NCBI RefSeq assembly: GCF_013177695.1
Contig: NZ_WOEY01000051.1
Span: forward strand, 59,050-123,049
From: Paraburkholderia solitsugae
GTDB lineage: Bacteria > Pseudomonadota > Gammaproteobacteria > Burkholderiales > Burkholderiaceae
Length of the DNA: 64,000 bases
Direction of reading: 5' to 3'
The position numbers and the translations under genes are program-made. The notes beneath the pieces are model-generated. The model worked only from the letters and a program-made list of their open reading frames with translations. It ran no database searches and was not told the origin of the DNA. Shown piece after piece: positions 31,534-40,860 of this stretch (positions are counted from its first letter, which is position 1; every line of letters begins with the position of its first letter).

Positions 31534-33329
31534 TGGGCATCGCTGCGTGCATTGTCATTCCGATTTACAACCACAAGGATGCGATCGGCGCGACCGTTGC
31601 CCACCTCGCGGTGCACGGCTTGCCGATTTTTGTCGTCGACGACGGCAGCGATGAGGCGACCCAGCAAGTGCTCGCCGCGCTGGCGCAACAGTACGCGGGG
31701 AAGCTCACGCTGCTGCGCTTGCCGGTCAACGGTGGCAAGGGCGCGGCCGTGATGGCGGGACTGCGTGCCGCGCGCGCTGCGGGTTACAGCCACGCTCTGC
31801 AGATCGACGCCGACGGCCAGCACGACGCGACGGACGTACCGCGTTTCATCGAAGCCGCGCTTGCCGAACCGGGCGCGGTGATCCTCGGCCGCCCGGTCTA
31901 CGACGAGAGCGTGCCGAAATCGCGCCTCTACGGCCGCTATCTGACGCATGTGTGGGTGTGGATCGAAACGCTCTCGCTGACGATTCGCGATTCGATGTGC
32001 GGCTTCCGTCTCTATCCCTTGGCGCTGGCCTGCGAGCTGATCGACAGCGTGCAATTGCCGACGCGCATGGACTTCGACATCGAAATTCTCGTGCGGCTCT
32101 ACTGGCGGCGCGCGGCGTTCCGCTCGATTCCCACGCGCGTCACCTACGCAACCGACGGCGTCTCGCATTTCGACGTGCTGTGGGACAACGTGCGCATCAG
32201 CCGCAGCCATACACGGCTTGTGTTCGGCATGCTGTGGCGTTTGCCGATGCTGCTCGCGCACAAAGTGATGCCACGCCGCACGGCTATCGCAAGTGAGGCG
32301 GTCAAGCAGGGCGACCAGAACAAAGCGGGCGAGTCGAGCAACCTGAGCGAACCCGGCCAGCGCGCTGAATCACGCGAACCAAGCCCCCAGGACTGGTGGC
32401 GGATCGCCGAGCGCGGCAGCCATCTGGGCATGTCGTTGCTCGCGCTCAGTTGCAAGCTGTTCGGCCGTCGTTTCACCGCGCTCTGGCTGCATCCGATCGT
32501 CGCGTATTTTCTGCTGACCGGCCGCGCCGCGCGTGAGGCGTCGAGCAACTATTTCACGCATCTCGGCCAAGCCGCACCGCACGGCGATACGCCACGTCCA
32601 GGTTGGCTGTCCGCCTATCGCCACATGCTGGCGTTCGCGCAATCGGGCTTCGACAAGCTTGCAGCATGGTCAGGCCGCGTCAACAACACCGACGTTAAAT
32701 TCGAAGATCCTTCGGCATTCGAAGCATTGGTGGCAAGTGGCAAAGGTGCGCTCGTGATCGGCGCGCATCTCGGCAATCTGGAGATGACCCGCGCGCTTGC
32801 CGCGCAGGGTGCCTACGCGAAAGTCACGGCCGTGGTCTATACCGAACACGCACGGCGCTTCAATAGCGTGCTGGCGTCGGCCAATAGCCAATTCGCGCGG
32901 CATCTGCTCGAAGTCAGCGACTTCGGTCCCGAGACCGCGATGATGATGCAGGAGCGCGTCGATGCGGGCGAGCTGCTGGTGATCGTCGGCGACCGCGTGC
33001 CGGCACGCGAAGCGGGCCGCACGACCGAAGCGCAATTTCTCGGCTCGACCGCCCCGTTCGCGCAAGGCCCCTACGTGCTCGCGCATGCGTTGGGCTGCCC
33101 CGTCTATCTGTTCTTCTGCCTGAAAGAGCACGACGGTTATCGTCTGTATTTCGAGCCGTTCGCCGAGCGCATCGAGTTGCCGCGCCGCGAACGCGCGCAG
33201 CATCTTGCCGCGTGGGCGCAGCGTTACGCGGCGCGCCTCGAACACTATTGCCGCAAGGCACCTTATCAATGGTTCAACTTCTTCGATTTCTGGGCCAGCC
33301 CCAAGCGAGGCACACATGGCCGAACATGA
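31530..33329 (+). CDS. GT2 glycosyltransferase fused to LpxL-like acyltransferase
   Basis: 599 residues; ATGA overlap with the previous gene. Residues 1-250 are a GT-A fold transferase (CIVIPIYNHKDAI, VVDDGSD, QIDADGQHDATD, later DFDIEILVRLYWR). A polar linker of about 40 residues follows, then an HtrB/LpxL-type domain with GAHLGNLEM (HX4E) and DRVPAR. It probably glycosylates and acylates the carrier lipid of the polyene at the inner membrane. Confidence 0.87.
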   Translation: MMGIAACIVIPIYNHKDAIGATVAHLAVHGLPIFVVDDGSDEATQQVLAALAQQYAGKLTLLRLPVNGGKGAAVMAGLRAARAAGYSHALQIDADGQHDATDVPRFIEAALAEPGAVILGRPVYDESVPKSRLYGRYLTHVWVWIETLSLTIRDSMCGFRLYPLALACELIDSVQLPTRMDFDIEILVRLYWRRAAFRSIPTRVTYATDGVSHFDVLWDNVRISRSHTRLVFGMLWRLPMLLAHKVMPRRTAIASEAVKQGDQNKAGESSNLSEPGQRAESREPSPQDWWRIAERGSHLGMSLLALSCKLFGRRFTALWLHPIVAYFLLTGRAAREASSNYFTHLGQAAPHGDTPRPGWLSAYRHMLAFAQSGFDKLAAWSGRVNNTDVKFEDPSAFEALVASGKGALVIGAHLGNLEMTRALAAQGAYAKVTAVVYTEHARRFNSVLASANSQFARHLLEVSDFGPETAMMMQERVDAGELLVIVGDRVPAREAGRTTEAQFLGSTAPFAQGPYVLAHALGCPVYLFFCLKEHDGYRLYFEPFAERIELPRRERAQHLAAWAQRYAARLEHYCRKAPYQWFNFFDFWASPKRGTHGRT

Positions 33330-34923
33330 TCTGATTGAGGCGCCGAACACCAGCGCAAAAGAGAGCGCCCGCGCAAACGCGGCGTCGGTGACGATCGGCG
33401 GGCGCAAGCTGACGATCGAAGAGGTCGTCGCGATCGCGCAGCATCGCGCGCCGGTTGCGTTGAGTGCCGATCCGGCATGGCGCGCGCGCATTCAGCGCGG
33501 CGCGGATTTTCTGCGCCGGCATCTGGCGTCGGGCGCGACCGTGTACGGCGTCAACACCGGCTATGGCGATGCGTGCGTGGTCGACGTGCCGATGGAACTC
33601 GTCGAAGCCTTGCCGTTGCAATTGACGCGTTACCACGGCTGCGGGATGGGCCAGTATCTCGACGACGGGCAAACGCTCGCGGTGATCGCCGCGCGGCTGA
33701 ACTCGCTGGCTTACGGTTTTTCCGGCGTACGCCCTGTGTTGCTCGAACGCCTCGCCGATCTGATCAATCATCGTGTGTTGCCGCGCATTCCGTCGGAAGG
33801 CTCGGTCGGTGCAAGTGGCGATCTGACGCCGCTCTCGTATGTGGCCGCCGCGCTTGCCGGCGAGCGCGATGTGATGTTTGACGGCTCCCTGCGCAACGTG
33901 GGTGAGGTCTGGTCCGAACTCGGTCATACACCCTTGACGCTCGCGCCGAAAGAAGGGCTCGCGCTGATGAACGGCACCGCCGTGATGACGGGCCTCGCCT
34001 GTCTCGCGTTCGCGCGCGCCGATCATCTGACGCGCCTTACCGCACGTCTCACGGCGCTCTCTACCGTTGCGCTCGACGGCCGCGCCGCGCATTTTGACGC
34101 CACTCTGTTCGAAGTGAAGCCGCACGCAGGCCAGGCCGAAGCCGCAGCATGGATTCGCGACGATCTGACCGGGCGCGACGATACGCCCGGGCATCGTCTG
34201 CAAGACCGCTATTCGATTCGCTGCGCGCCGCATGTGATCGGCGTTGCGCGCGATGCCTTGTCGTGGGTGCGCCGCGACGTCGAGAACGAACTGAACAGCG
34301 CGAACGACAATCCGTTGATCGATCCCGACAACGAGCGCGTGCTGCACGGCGGCAACTTCTACGGCGGCCATATCGCGTTCGCGATGGATTCGCTGAAAGT
34401 CGCAGTCGCCAATCTGGCTGACCTAATGGACCGTCAGCTCGCGCTGCTGGTCGACGTGAATTTCAACAACGGCCTGCCGCGCAATCTGTCGGGTGCGGCT
34501 CCCGCGCGTGCCGCGATCAATCATGGCTTCAAGGCCGTGCAGATTTCATCGTCCGCATGGACGGCCGAGGCGTTGAAGAACACGATGCCCGCGAGCGTCT
34601 TCTCGCGTTCGACCGAGGCGCACAATCAGGACAAGGTCAGCATGGGCACGATCGCCGCGCGCGACTGTTTGCGCGTGCTGGAGTTGACCGAGCAGGTCGC
34701 CGCCGCGCATACGCTCGCGACGGTGCAAGCCGCCCGTTTGCGTTTGAAGATCGACAGCGCCACGCCGGTTCCCGCGCCGCTGCAAGCATTTATCGACAGC
34801 GTGACGGCGCAGTCGCCGTTCGTCGACGAAGACCGCGCGCTGGAGAGCGACCTGCGCGCGCTGACCGCGCGCATCGCCGCGTGCGATCTGTTGAACGACT
34901 ATCGTGGAGGCTCGAACGCATGA
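33316..34923 (+). CDS. aromatic amino acid ammonia-lyase (HAL/TAL family)
   Basis: 535 residues. The self-forming MIO group comes from Ala166-Ser167-Gly168 in GSVGASGDLTPLSY. Catalytic Tyr lies in VYGVNTGYGD, and the later helices (NSANDNPLIDPD, GGNFYGGH) are intact. At the selectivity position the protein has Tyr106-His107, which I recall from tyrosine-specific members, rather than the Phe-Leu of phenylalanine or the Ser-His of histidine lyases. It should make coumarate (or cinnamate) as aryl starter. It overlaps its neighbours by 14 and 4 bases. Confidence 0.88.
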   Translation: MAEHDLIEAPNTSAKESARANAASVTIGGRKLTIEEVVAIAQHRAPVALSADPAWRARIQRGADFLRRHLASGATVYGVNTGYGDACVVDVPMELVEALPLQLTRYHGCGMGQYLDDGQTLAVIAARLNSLAYGFSGVRPVLLERLADLINHRVLPRIPSEGSVGASGDLTPLSYVAAALAGERDVMFDGSLRNVGEVWSELGHTPLTLAPKEGLALMNGTAVMTGLACLAFARADHLTRLTARLTALSTVALDGRAAHFDATLFEVKPHAGQAEAAAWIRDDLTGRDDTPGHRLQDRYSIRCAPHVIGVARDALSWVRRDVENELNSANDNPLIDPDNERVLHGGNFYGGHIAFAMDSLKVAVANLADLMDRQLALLVDVNFNNGLPRNLSGAAPARAAINHGFKAVQISSSAWTAEALKNTMPASVFSRSTEAHNQDKVSMGTIAARDCLRVLELTEQVAAAHTLATVQAARLRLKIDSATPVPAPLQAFIDSVTAQSPFVDEDRALESDLRALTARIAACDLLNDYRGGSNA

Positions 34924-35351
34924 CCGGCTCCCCTAAAGTGCTGACAGCCAGCGCGACGGTCGAAGTGCCGTTTCACGACGTCGACGCGATGAACGTGTGC
35001 TGGCATGGCCACTATCTGAAGTACTTCGAGATTGGCCGCGCGGCGCTGTTGCGCACCTTCGATTACGACTACCGCGAGATGCAGGCCTCGGGTTACCTGT
35101 GGCCGATCGTCGAGGCGCATCTGAAGTATGTGCGCCCGGCCACCTACGGCCAGGCGATCGAAGTGCGCGCGCAACTGCTCGAACATGAGAACCGCCTGAA
35201 AATAGGCTACGAAATTGTCGATTGCGCATCCGGTACGCGACTGACGAAGGGCTACACGATCCAGGTCGCGGTCGATGCCGCGACGCAGGAATTGCAGTTC
35301 GTGTCGCCGCCGGTCGTATTTGAAAAGCTGGAGCGCGTATGGGGACGATGA
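34920..35351 (+). CDS. hotdog thioesterase of the APE cluster
   Basis: 143 residues of the 4-hydroxybenzoyl-CoA/YbgC thioesterase type: VPFHDVDAMNVCWHGHYLKY with the catalytic Asp, then RYFEIGR-like helix and ...TKGYTIQVAVD. It may release stalled chains or off-load intermediates. ATGA overlap with the lyase gene. Confidence 0.88.
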   Translation: MTGSPKVLTASATVEVPFHDVDAMNVCWHGHYLKYFEIGRAALLRTFDYDYREMQASGYLWPIVEAHLKYVRPATYGQAIEVRAQLLEHENRLKIGYEIVDCASGTRLTKGYTIQVAVDAATQELQFVSPPVVFEKLERVWGR

Positions 35352-36040
35352 ACTTGCGCGGTGTGGCGGCGGGCGGGTTGCTCGCACTAAGCACGCTAGG
35401 CACGCTAAGCGTATTGAGCGTATTGAGCGTGGCCGCATGGCAGACCCCGGCGTCCGCGGCAGAAGCCGTGCAGTCCGCCGGCAACCCGGCTCTCGTCTCG
35501 CAGATCGCCTCGCACCTCGCACAAGCCAAGGGCGTCCGCGCGCAATTCACGCAAACGCAAACGCTCGCCGCGATGAAGCAGCCGCTCGTCAGCACGGGCT
35601 CGTTGCTGTTCTTCCGCGATCGTGGCGTGATCTGGCAGATCGACACGCCGTACAAAGCCACTTACGTGATCACCGATGCGGGCATCGCCGAAGTCGACGC
35701 CAACGGCCAGCGCGTAACGGCTCACAGCGCCCAGGGCACGCGTGGCGTCGCGCAGGTCTCGAAGATGATGCGCGCGATGCTCGGCGGCGATCTGTCGGCG
35801 CTGTACTCTCAATTCGACGTGCAGGCCGAAGGCAGCGCCGCGCAGTGGCGCATGCAACTCACGCCGAACCAGCCGCAAATCGCGCAGTCGATCAAAGCCT
35901 TGCAAATGAATGGCGGCGACTACCTCCAAAGCTTGCGCATCACGCTCGCCAATGGTGACATCACGAAACTCGACTTCGCGAAGAGCGTGGCGGTGACCGA
36001 ACCGACGCCCGCCGAGCGCGGATTGCTCGGAGCGCCGTAA
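35339..36040 (+). CDS. LolA-like outer-membrane carrier protein
   Basis: 233 residues. A signal peptide with an unusual internal repeat (LSTLGTLSVLSVLSV) is followed by a LolA fold: VRAQFTQTQTLAAMKQPLVS, then GVIWQIDTPYKATYVITD. By analogy with LolA it should ferry the lipid-linked polyene across the periplasm after the exporter. It overlaps the thioesterase gene by 13 bases. Confidence 0.86.
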   Translation: MGTMNLRGVAAGGLLALSTLGTLSVLSVLSVAAWQTPASAAEAVQSAGNPALVSQIASHLAQAKGVRAQFTQTQTLAAMKQPLVSTGSLLFFRDRGVIWQIDTPYKATYVITDAGIAEVDANGQRVTAHSAQGTRGVAQVSKMMRAMLGGDLSALYSQFDVQAEGSAAQWRMQLTPNQPQIAQSIKALQMNGGDYLQSLRITLANGDITKLDFAKSVAVTEPTPAERGLLGAP

Positions 36041-38451
36041 TGCAGGTGCTGCAACAGCGGTCCGCGAAACAGGCATGGGGCGTGCGCGCCGCGTGGCTGC
36101 TGATCGCGCTCGCCGCTGCACTGTATTGCGGTTGGCGTTTCGCAGGGCCGTCGCCGCTGCAGACCAATTTGCTGGCATTGCTTCCCGCCACCGAAGCGGA
36201 TCCGGTCGCCGAAAAGGCGGTCGATACACTGGCGAGCGCGCTGGGTGATCGCACGGTTTTTCTGGTCACCAGTAACGATGGCGCGCACGCGAAAGCGGCA
36301 GCGAAACAACTCGGCGCATCATTGCAGAAGAGTGGGGCGTTCGGCTCGGTGACGGCGGAATTGCCGCCGTTCGATCTGTCGCAGATCGCGGCGTTGTACA
36401 TGCCCTATCGCTTCGGTTTGCTGTCGCCTGCTGACCGCGCGGCGCTTGCGCAGAGCAGTGCTTCAAGCCCCACGTTGCGGGACGCGCTCGCGCAGCGCAT
36501 CTACAGCCCGCTACGCGGCGGTCTGACCACGCCGCTCGCCGACGATCCGTTCGGCTGGCTCGAACACTGGCTCGGCGGTTTGCCGCTCGCCACGTCGAAT
36601 CTCGAACTGGAAGACAACATGCTGGTGTCGCATCGCGGCACCGCGACCAGCGTGTTGATCGTCGCCACGCTGCCCGGCTCGGCCTACGAATCGAAGACGC
36701 AGCACGCCGTGCTCGCCGCGCTCGCACAAGGCGAAAGCGCATTGAGGCAGGCGTTTCCCGACGTGTCGGTGGCGAGGACCGGCGCGGTGTTCTACGCGGA
36801 ATCGGCACGCAGTGCATCGGAACACGAGGTGCACCTGATCGGCGTCGCGTCGCTGTGCGGGATTGCGTTGCTGATGATGTGGGTGTTCCGCTCGCCACGT
36901 CTGTTGCTGCTCGGTTTTGTTTCGACGGCGCTCGGCATCGTCTGCGCGCTCGCGGTGACCATGCTGGTGTTCGGCCAACTGCATCTGTTGACGCTGGTGT
37001 TCGGCGCGAGCCTGATCGGCGAAGCAGTCGACTATTCGATTCAGTATTTCGTGGTCTATCTCGGTGCCGGGCGCGATTGGGATTCGCGTCGCGGTGCGCG
37101 TGCGGTACGTCCGGCCTTGACGGTTGCGCTTGCCACCAGCCTGCTTGGCTACGCGATCCTCACGTGGGTGCCGTTCCCCGCGCTCAAGCAGATTGCATGC
37201 TTCGCGATTGCGGGCATTACGACGGCGTTTGCGTCCGTGCTGTGGTTGTTGCCCGCGCTGCTCACGCGCGCGCCGAAGCGCAGTCCGCAACGCGTGTTCG
37301 CCAGGGCGGCGCGTGTGCTGACGGTCTGGCACCGCACGATCGGCGGCAAGCGCGCATGGTTCGTGGCGGCGCTCCTGCTGATCGTGGCGATTCCCGGTTG
37401 GCTGCGTCTGACGAGCGACGACGATATCCATCTGCTGATCCAGCGCGATCCTTCGTTGGTCGCGCAGGAAGACAAAGTGCGCGAGGCGGTCGGCGTCGAT
37501 AACAGCGCGCAGTTTTTTGTCGTGCGCGGCGAGACGCCGGAAATCGTTTTGCAACGCGCCGAAGCGCTGGGCGCGAAACTCGACGGGTTGAACGGCACCG
37601 CGAACCAGGTCGGCAGCTATCAGTCGGTGGCGCAATTCGTGCCGTCCGCGAAACAGCAAAACGAAGACCGGGCTTTGCTCGCGCAGCACCTATTCAACGA
37701 TCCCACCGCATTGCGTGCGACGCTGCTGCAAGCGGGCTTCAAAGACGAAGTCGCCGATGCCTGGCTCGCCGCGTATGCGAAACCGCATCCGCTGCTCACG
37801 GTCGACACGTGGCTCGCCGCGCCGTGGTCGCAGCCGTACAAACATCTGTGGCTGGGCGTTGTCGATTCGACAACCAAGGCGTATGCAGCAGTCGTGATGC
37901 CACAAAGCGTGACGCCGCAGAATGAACCCGCACTGATCGCCACCGCACAGGCACTGCCCGGCGTCGTATTTGTCGACAAGGCGGCGAGCGTTTCGAAGCT
38001 ATTCGGTGCGTATCGTGTGGATAGCGGTTGGTGGCTCGGCGGCGCGCTGGCGCTTGTGCTCGTCCTGCTGATGCTGCGATACACCGTGCGCGGCGGCATT
38101 GCCGTGACGCTGCCGGTGCTGCTCGCGGTCGGCGTCACGCTCGCTGTGTTCGGCTACGTTCACGTGCCGCTCAATCTTTTCAACTGCCTTGCACTGATGC
38201 TGGTGCTCGGCGTTGGCGCAAACTATGCGGTGTTTCTGCGCGAAGGCTGCTTGCGCGCGGACGCGGATCTCGGCGCGGTGTGGACGGGCGTGCTGCTGTC
38301 GGCAGCCACCACGCTGTTGTCGTTCGGCATGCTCGGCATGAGCGCGATGCCTGCGCTGAAGAGTTTCGGCGCCACGCTCGCGCTCGGCATTGCGGTATCG
38401 GTGCTGCTCGCGCCGATCGGCATGCCATCGGAATCAAGGAGGGTCGCATGA
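36040..38451 (+). CDS. MMPL/RND-family exporter
   Basis: 803 residues, two repeats each with one leading membrane helix, a periplasmic domain, then five to six helices (around 260-400 and 660-790). The signature GASLIGEAVDYSIQYFVVYL and, in the second half, LMLVLGVGANYAVFLREG carry the Asp/Tyr of proton relay, though the second half has Asn-Tyr. It moves the aryl polyene lipid out of the inner membrane. TAATG junction with the LolA-like gene. Confidence 0.88.
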   Translation: MQVLQQRSAKQAWGVRAAWLLIALAAALYCGWRFAGPSPLQTNLLALLPATEADPVAEKAVDTLASALGDRTVFLVTSNDGAHAKAAAKQLGASLQKSGAFGSVTAELPPFDLSQIAALYMPYRFGLLSPADRAALAQSSASSPTLRDALAQRIYSPLRGGLTTPLADDPFGWLEHWLGGLPLATSNLELEDNMLVSHRGTATSVLIVATLPGSAYESKTQHAVLAALAQGESALRQAFPDVSVARTGAVFYAESARSASEHEVHLIGVASLCGIALLMMWVFRSPRLLLLGFVSTALGIVCALAVTMLVFGQLHLLTLVFGASLIGEAVDYSIQYFVVYLGAGRDWDSRRGARAVRPALTVALATSLLGYAILTWVPFPALKQIACFAIAGITTAFASVLWLLPALLTRAPKRSPQRVFARAARVLTVWHRTIGGKRAWFVAALLLIVAIPGWLRLTSDDDIHLLIQRDPSLVAQEDKVREAVGVDNSAQFFVVRGETPEIVLQRAEALGAKLDGLNGTANQVGSYQSVAQFVPSAKQQNEDRALLAQHLFNDPTALRATLLQAGFKDEVADAWLAAYAKPHPLLTVDTWLAAPWSQPYKHLWLGVVDSTTKAYAAVVMPQSVTPQNEPALIATAQALPGVVFVDKAASVSKLFGAYRVDSGWWLGGALALVLVLLMLRYTVRGGIAVTLPVLLAVGVTLAVFGYVHVPLNLFNCLALMLVLGVGANYAVFLREGCLRADADLGAVWTGVLLSAATTLLSFGMLGMSAMPALKSFGATLALGIAVSVLLAPIGMPSESRRVA

Positions 38452-39644
38452 AGGCGCCATCAGTTTATTTGCACGCGCTAGGCATGATCAACGCGCTCGG
38501 CGGCGACCTCGATGCAATCGTCCCAGCGCTTGCCGCTGGTCACGCACCCGGCATGGCGAACGCGCATACAGGCGTTGGCGAAGCGTTTGTCGGCAGTGTG
38601 CTCGCGCCGCTGGAGCTGGCGCCGCCGGCCGGGCTCGCGCGTTACGACTGCCGCAACAACCGCTTGCTGCTAGCCGCGCTGGCACAGATCGCGCCCGCCG
38701 TCGAGGCGGCGCGCGAGCGTTACGGCGCGCATCGGATCGGCGTGGTGCTCGGCACCAGCACGTCGGGTATCGAAGCGGCCGAAGCCGCGTTCGTCTATCA
38801 GGCGCAGGCGGGCGGCCTGCCCGCCAATTTCAATTACCGGCAGATGGAGATCGGCACCGCCGCGCCGTTTGCTGCCGCCGCCCTCGGTGTGCAGGGTCCG
38901 GCGTTCACGATCTCGACCGCTTGCACTTCGAGCGCGAAGGCCTTTGCGTCGGCGCGCCGGCTGCTGCAATTGCGACTGTGCGATGCGGTCGTGGTGGGTG
39001 GCGTCGATTCGTTGTGCGAGTTGACGGTGCAGGGTTTCGCCTCGCTCGAATCGACCAGTGGCGTGCGCGCCAATCCCATGAGCCGCAATCGCTGCGGGAT
39101 CAACGTCGGCGAAGGCGCCGCCGTGTTCCTGATGAGCCGCGATGAAGCAGAAGTACGACTCGCGGGCGTCGGCGAATCGAGCGACGCATATCACATTTCC
39201 TCGCCCGACCCGCTAGGCGCGGGCGGCGAAATCGCGTTGCACGCGGCGCTGGGCGATGCGGGCGTCGCATCGTCGGCGATTGGCTATGTGAACCTGCACG
39301 CCACCGCCACACGCAAGAACGACGACATGGAAGCGAAGTTGATGGCGCGGGTGTTCCCCAACGGTGTAGCGACGAGCGGCACCAAGCCGCTCACGGGTCA
39401 CCAGCTCGGCGCGGCGGGCGCAACCGAACTCGCCTTCGCATGGCTGACGCTGGCGCACGGGAATGTGACACTGCCCGTGCCGCTGCCGCGTCATCTGTGG
39501 GACGGCGAAGCCGATCCCGCGCTGCCGGTGCTGGATCTGGTCGAAAGCGAACGCTTCCTGCCGCGCGGCGCTGGCTCGCAATATGTGATGAGCAATTCGT
39601 TTGCGTTCGGCGGTAGCAATGTCAGCCTGATCCTTGGACGATGA
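38448..39644 (+). CDS. beta-ketoacyl-ACP synthase (elongating, APE)
   Basis: 398 residues. Catalytic triad: Cys in STACTSSAKAF, His in NLHATATRKND and His in KPLTGHQLGAAG. FabB-like in length. In APE systems one such ketosynthase works as heterodimer with the chain-length factor encoded at the start of the operon. Preceded by GGAGGG and coupled by ATGA. Confidence 0.9.
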   Translation: MKAPSVYLHALGMINALGGDLDAIVPALAAGHAPGMANAHTGVGEAFVGSVLAPLELAPPAGLARYDCRNNRLLLAALAQIAPAVEAARERYGAHRIGVVLGTSTSGIEAAEAAFVYQAQAGGLPANFNYRQMEIGTAAPFAAAALGVQGPAFTISTACTSSAKAFASARRLLQLRLCDAVVVGGVDSLCELTVQGFASLESTSGVRANPMSRNRCGINVGEGAAVFLMSRDEAEVRLAGVGESSDAYHISSPDPLGAGGEIALHAALGDAGVASSAIGYVNLHATATRKNDDMEAKLMARVFPNGVATSGTKPLTGHQLGAAGATELAFAWLTLAHGNVTLPVPLPRHLWDGEADPALPVLDLVESERFLPRGAGSQYVMSNSFAFGGSNVSLILGR

Positions 39645-40138
39645 CACGCGCGATGACCCCGACGCCCACCATGCAGGATCTCGCCCTGCAACCGATCGAA
39701 GCGATCATCCCGCATCGCGGCACCATGCTGCTGATCGATGCCGTGAACACCTTCAGCGAAGACGCGTTGAGCGCGCGAGCAACCGTACGGGCCGACGCCT
39801 GGCATGCTGGCGCCGACGGCGCGATGCCCGCATGGATCGGCATCGAATTGATGGCGCAGGCCATCGCGGCGCACGTCGCATTGCTCGCCATGCGCGGCGG
39901 CGGCAGAGCGCGCCCCGGCGTGCTGCTTGGCTCGCGCAGCTACAAAGCGTTGCAACCGTCGTTCGCGAGCGGTGCCCAGTTGCTGATCCACGCAACAGAA
40001 TTACTGCGCAGCGAAGAAGGCCACGGCGCCTACGAATGCACGATCCACCACGGCGACGTGTGTTGCGCCGAGGCCGTGATCAAGGTTTTTCAACCGCCCG
40101 ATTTCCAGTCATTCATCGAAGGGAGTTTCAGTTCATGA
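39641..40138 (+). CDS. 3-hydroxyacyl-ACP dehydratase (APE)
   Basis: 165 residues, single hotdog domain: IIPHRGTMLLIDAV (catalytic His25) and PAWIGIELMAQAIAAHVALL (acidic helix), the ApeP-like set. It removes water from the 3-hydroxyacyl chain to give the trans double bonds. ATGA overlaps on both sides. Confidence 0.88.
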   Translation: MTRAMTPTPTMQDLALQPIEAIIPHRGTMLLIDAVNTFSEDALSARATVRADAWHAGADGAMPAWIGIELMAQAIAAHVALLAMRGGGRARPGVLLGSRSYKALQPSFASGAQLLIHATELLRSEEGHGAYECTIHHGDVCCAEAVIKVFQPPDFQSFIEGSFSS

Positions 40139-40860
40139 GCCGGCGTGTTCTCGTTACCGGCGCAAGCCGCGGCATCGGCCGTGCGATTGCGTACAAGTTG
40201 GCCGCCGACGGCTTCGCGGTATCCGTGCATTGCCGCACGGGCCGCACCGAAGCCGAAGCCGTCGCAACGGGCATCGCCGCGCAGGGCGGCACGGCGCGCG
40301 TGCTGCAATTCGACGTGCGTGAGCGCGCGGTGTGCCGCGAGGTGCTCGAAGCTGATGTCGCGGCGCACGGTCCGTACTACGGCATCGTGTGCAGCGCGGG
40401 CGTGACGCGCGACGCCGCGTTTCCCGCGCTCACCGAAGAAGACTGGGACATCGTGATCGAAACCGGTCTCGACTCGTTCTACAACGTTGTCCATCCGTTG
40501 ACCATGCCGATGGTGCGGGCGAGGAAGGGCGGGCGCATCGTCACGATCGCGTCGGTCTCAGGCGTGATGGGCAACCGCGGCCAGGTCAACTACAGCGCGG
40601 CGAAGGCCGGCCTGATCGGCGCGACCAAGGCGCTCGCCGTCGAACTGGCGACGCGCAACATCACCGTCAATTGCGTCGCGCCGGGTTTGATCGAAACCGG
40701 CATGCTCGACCAGATGCCGCTCGAGCAAGCGTTGAAGACGGTGCCGATGAACCGCGTCGGCCAGCCTGCCGAAGTGGCGTCCGTGGTCGGCTTCCTGATG
40801 TCGGATGCGGCCTCGTACGTCACGCGTCAGGTGATCGGCGTCAATGGCGGGATGGTGTGA
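40135..40860 (+). CDS. 3-ketoacyl-ACP reductase (FabG-like, APE)
   Basis: 241 residues, short-chain dehydrogenase with NADP loop TGASRGIGRAI, catalytic Ser in SVSGVMG, Tyr and Lys in YSAAK, and late PGLIETGM. It reduces the beta-keto group during each elongation. It starts inside an ATGA with GGGAG upstream. Confidence 0.92.
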   Translation: MSRRVLVTGASRGIGRAIAYKLAADGFAVSVHCRTGRTEAEAVATGIAAQGGTARVLQFDVRERAVCREVLEADVAAHGPYYGIVCSAGVTRDAAFPALTEEDWDIVIETGLDSFYNVVHPLTMPMVRARKGGRIVTIASVSGVMGNRGQVNYSAAKAGLIGATKALAVELATRNITVNCVAPGLIETGMLDQMPLEQALKTVPMNRVGQPAEVASVVGFLMSDAASYVTRQVIGVNGGMV

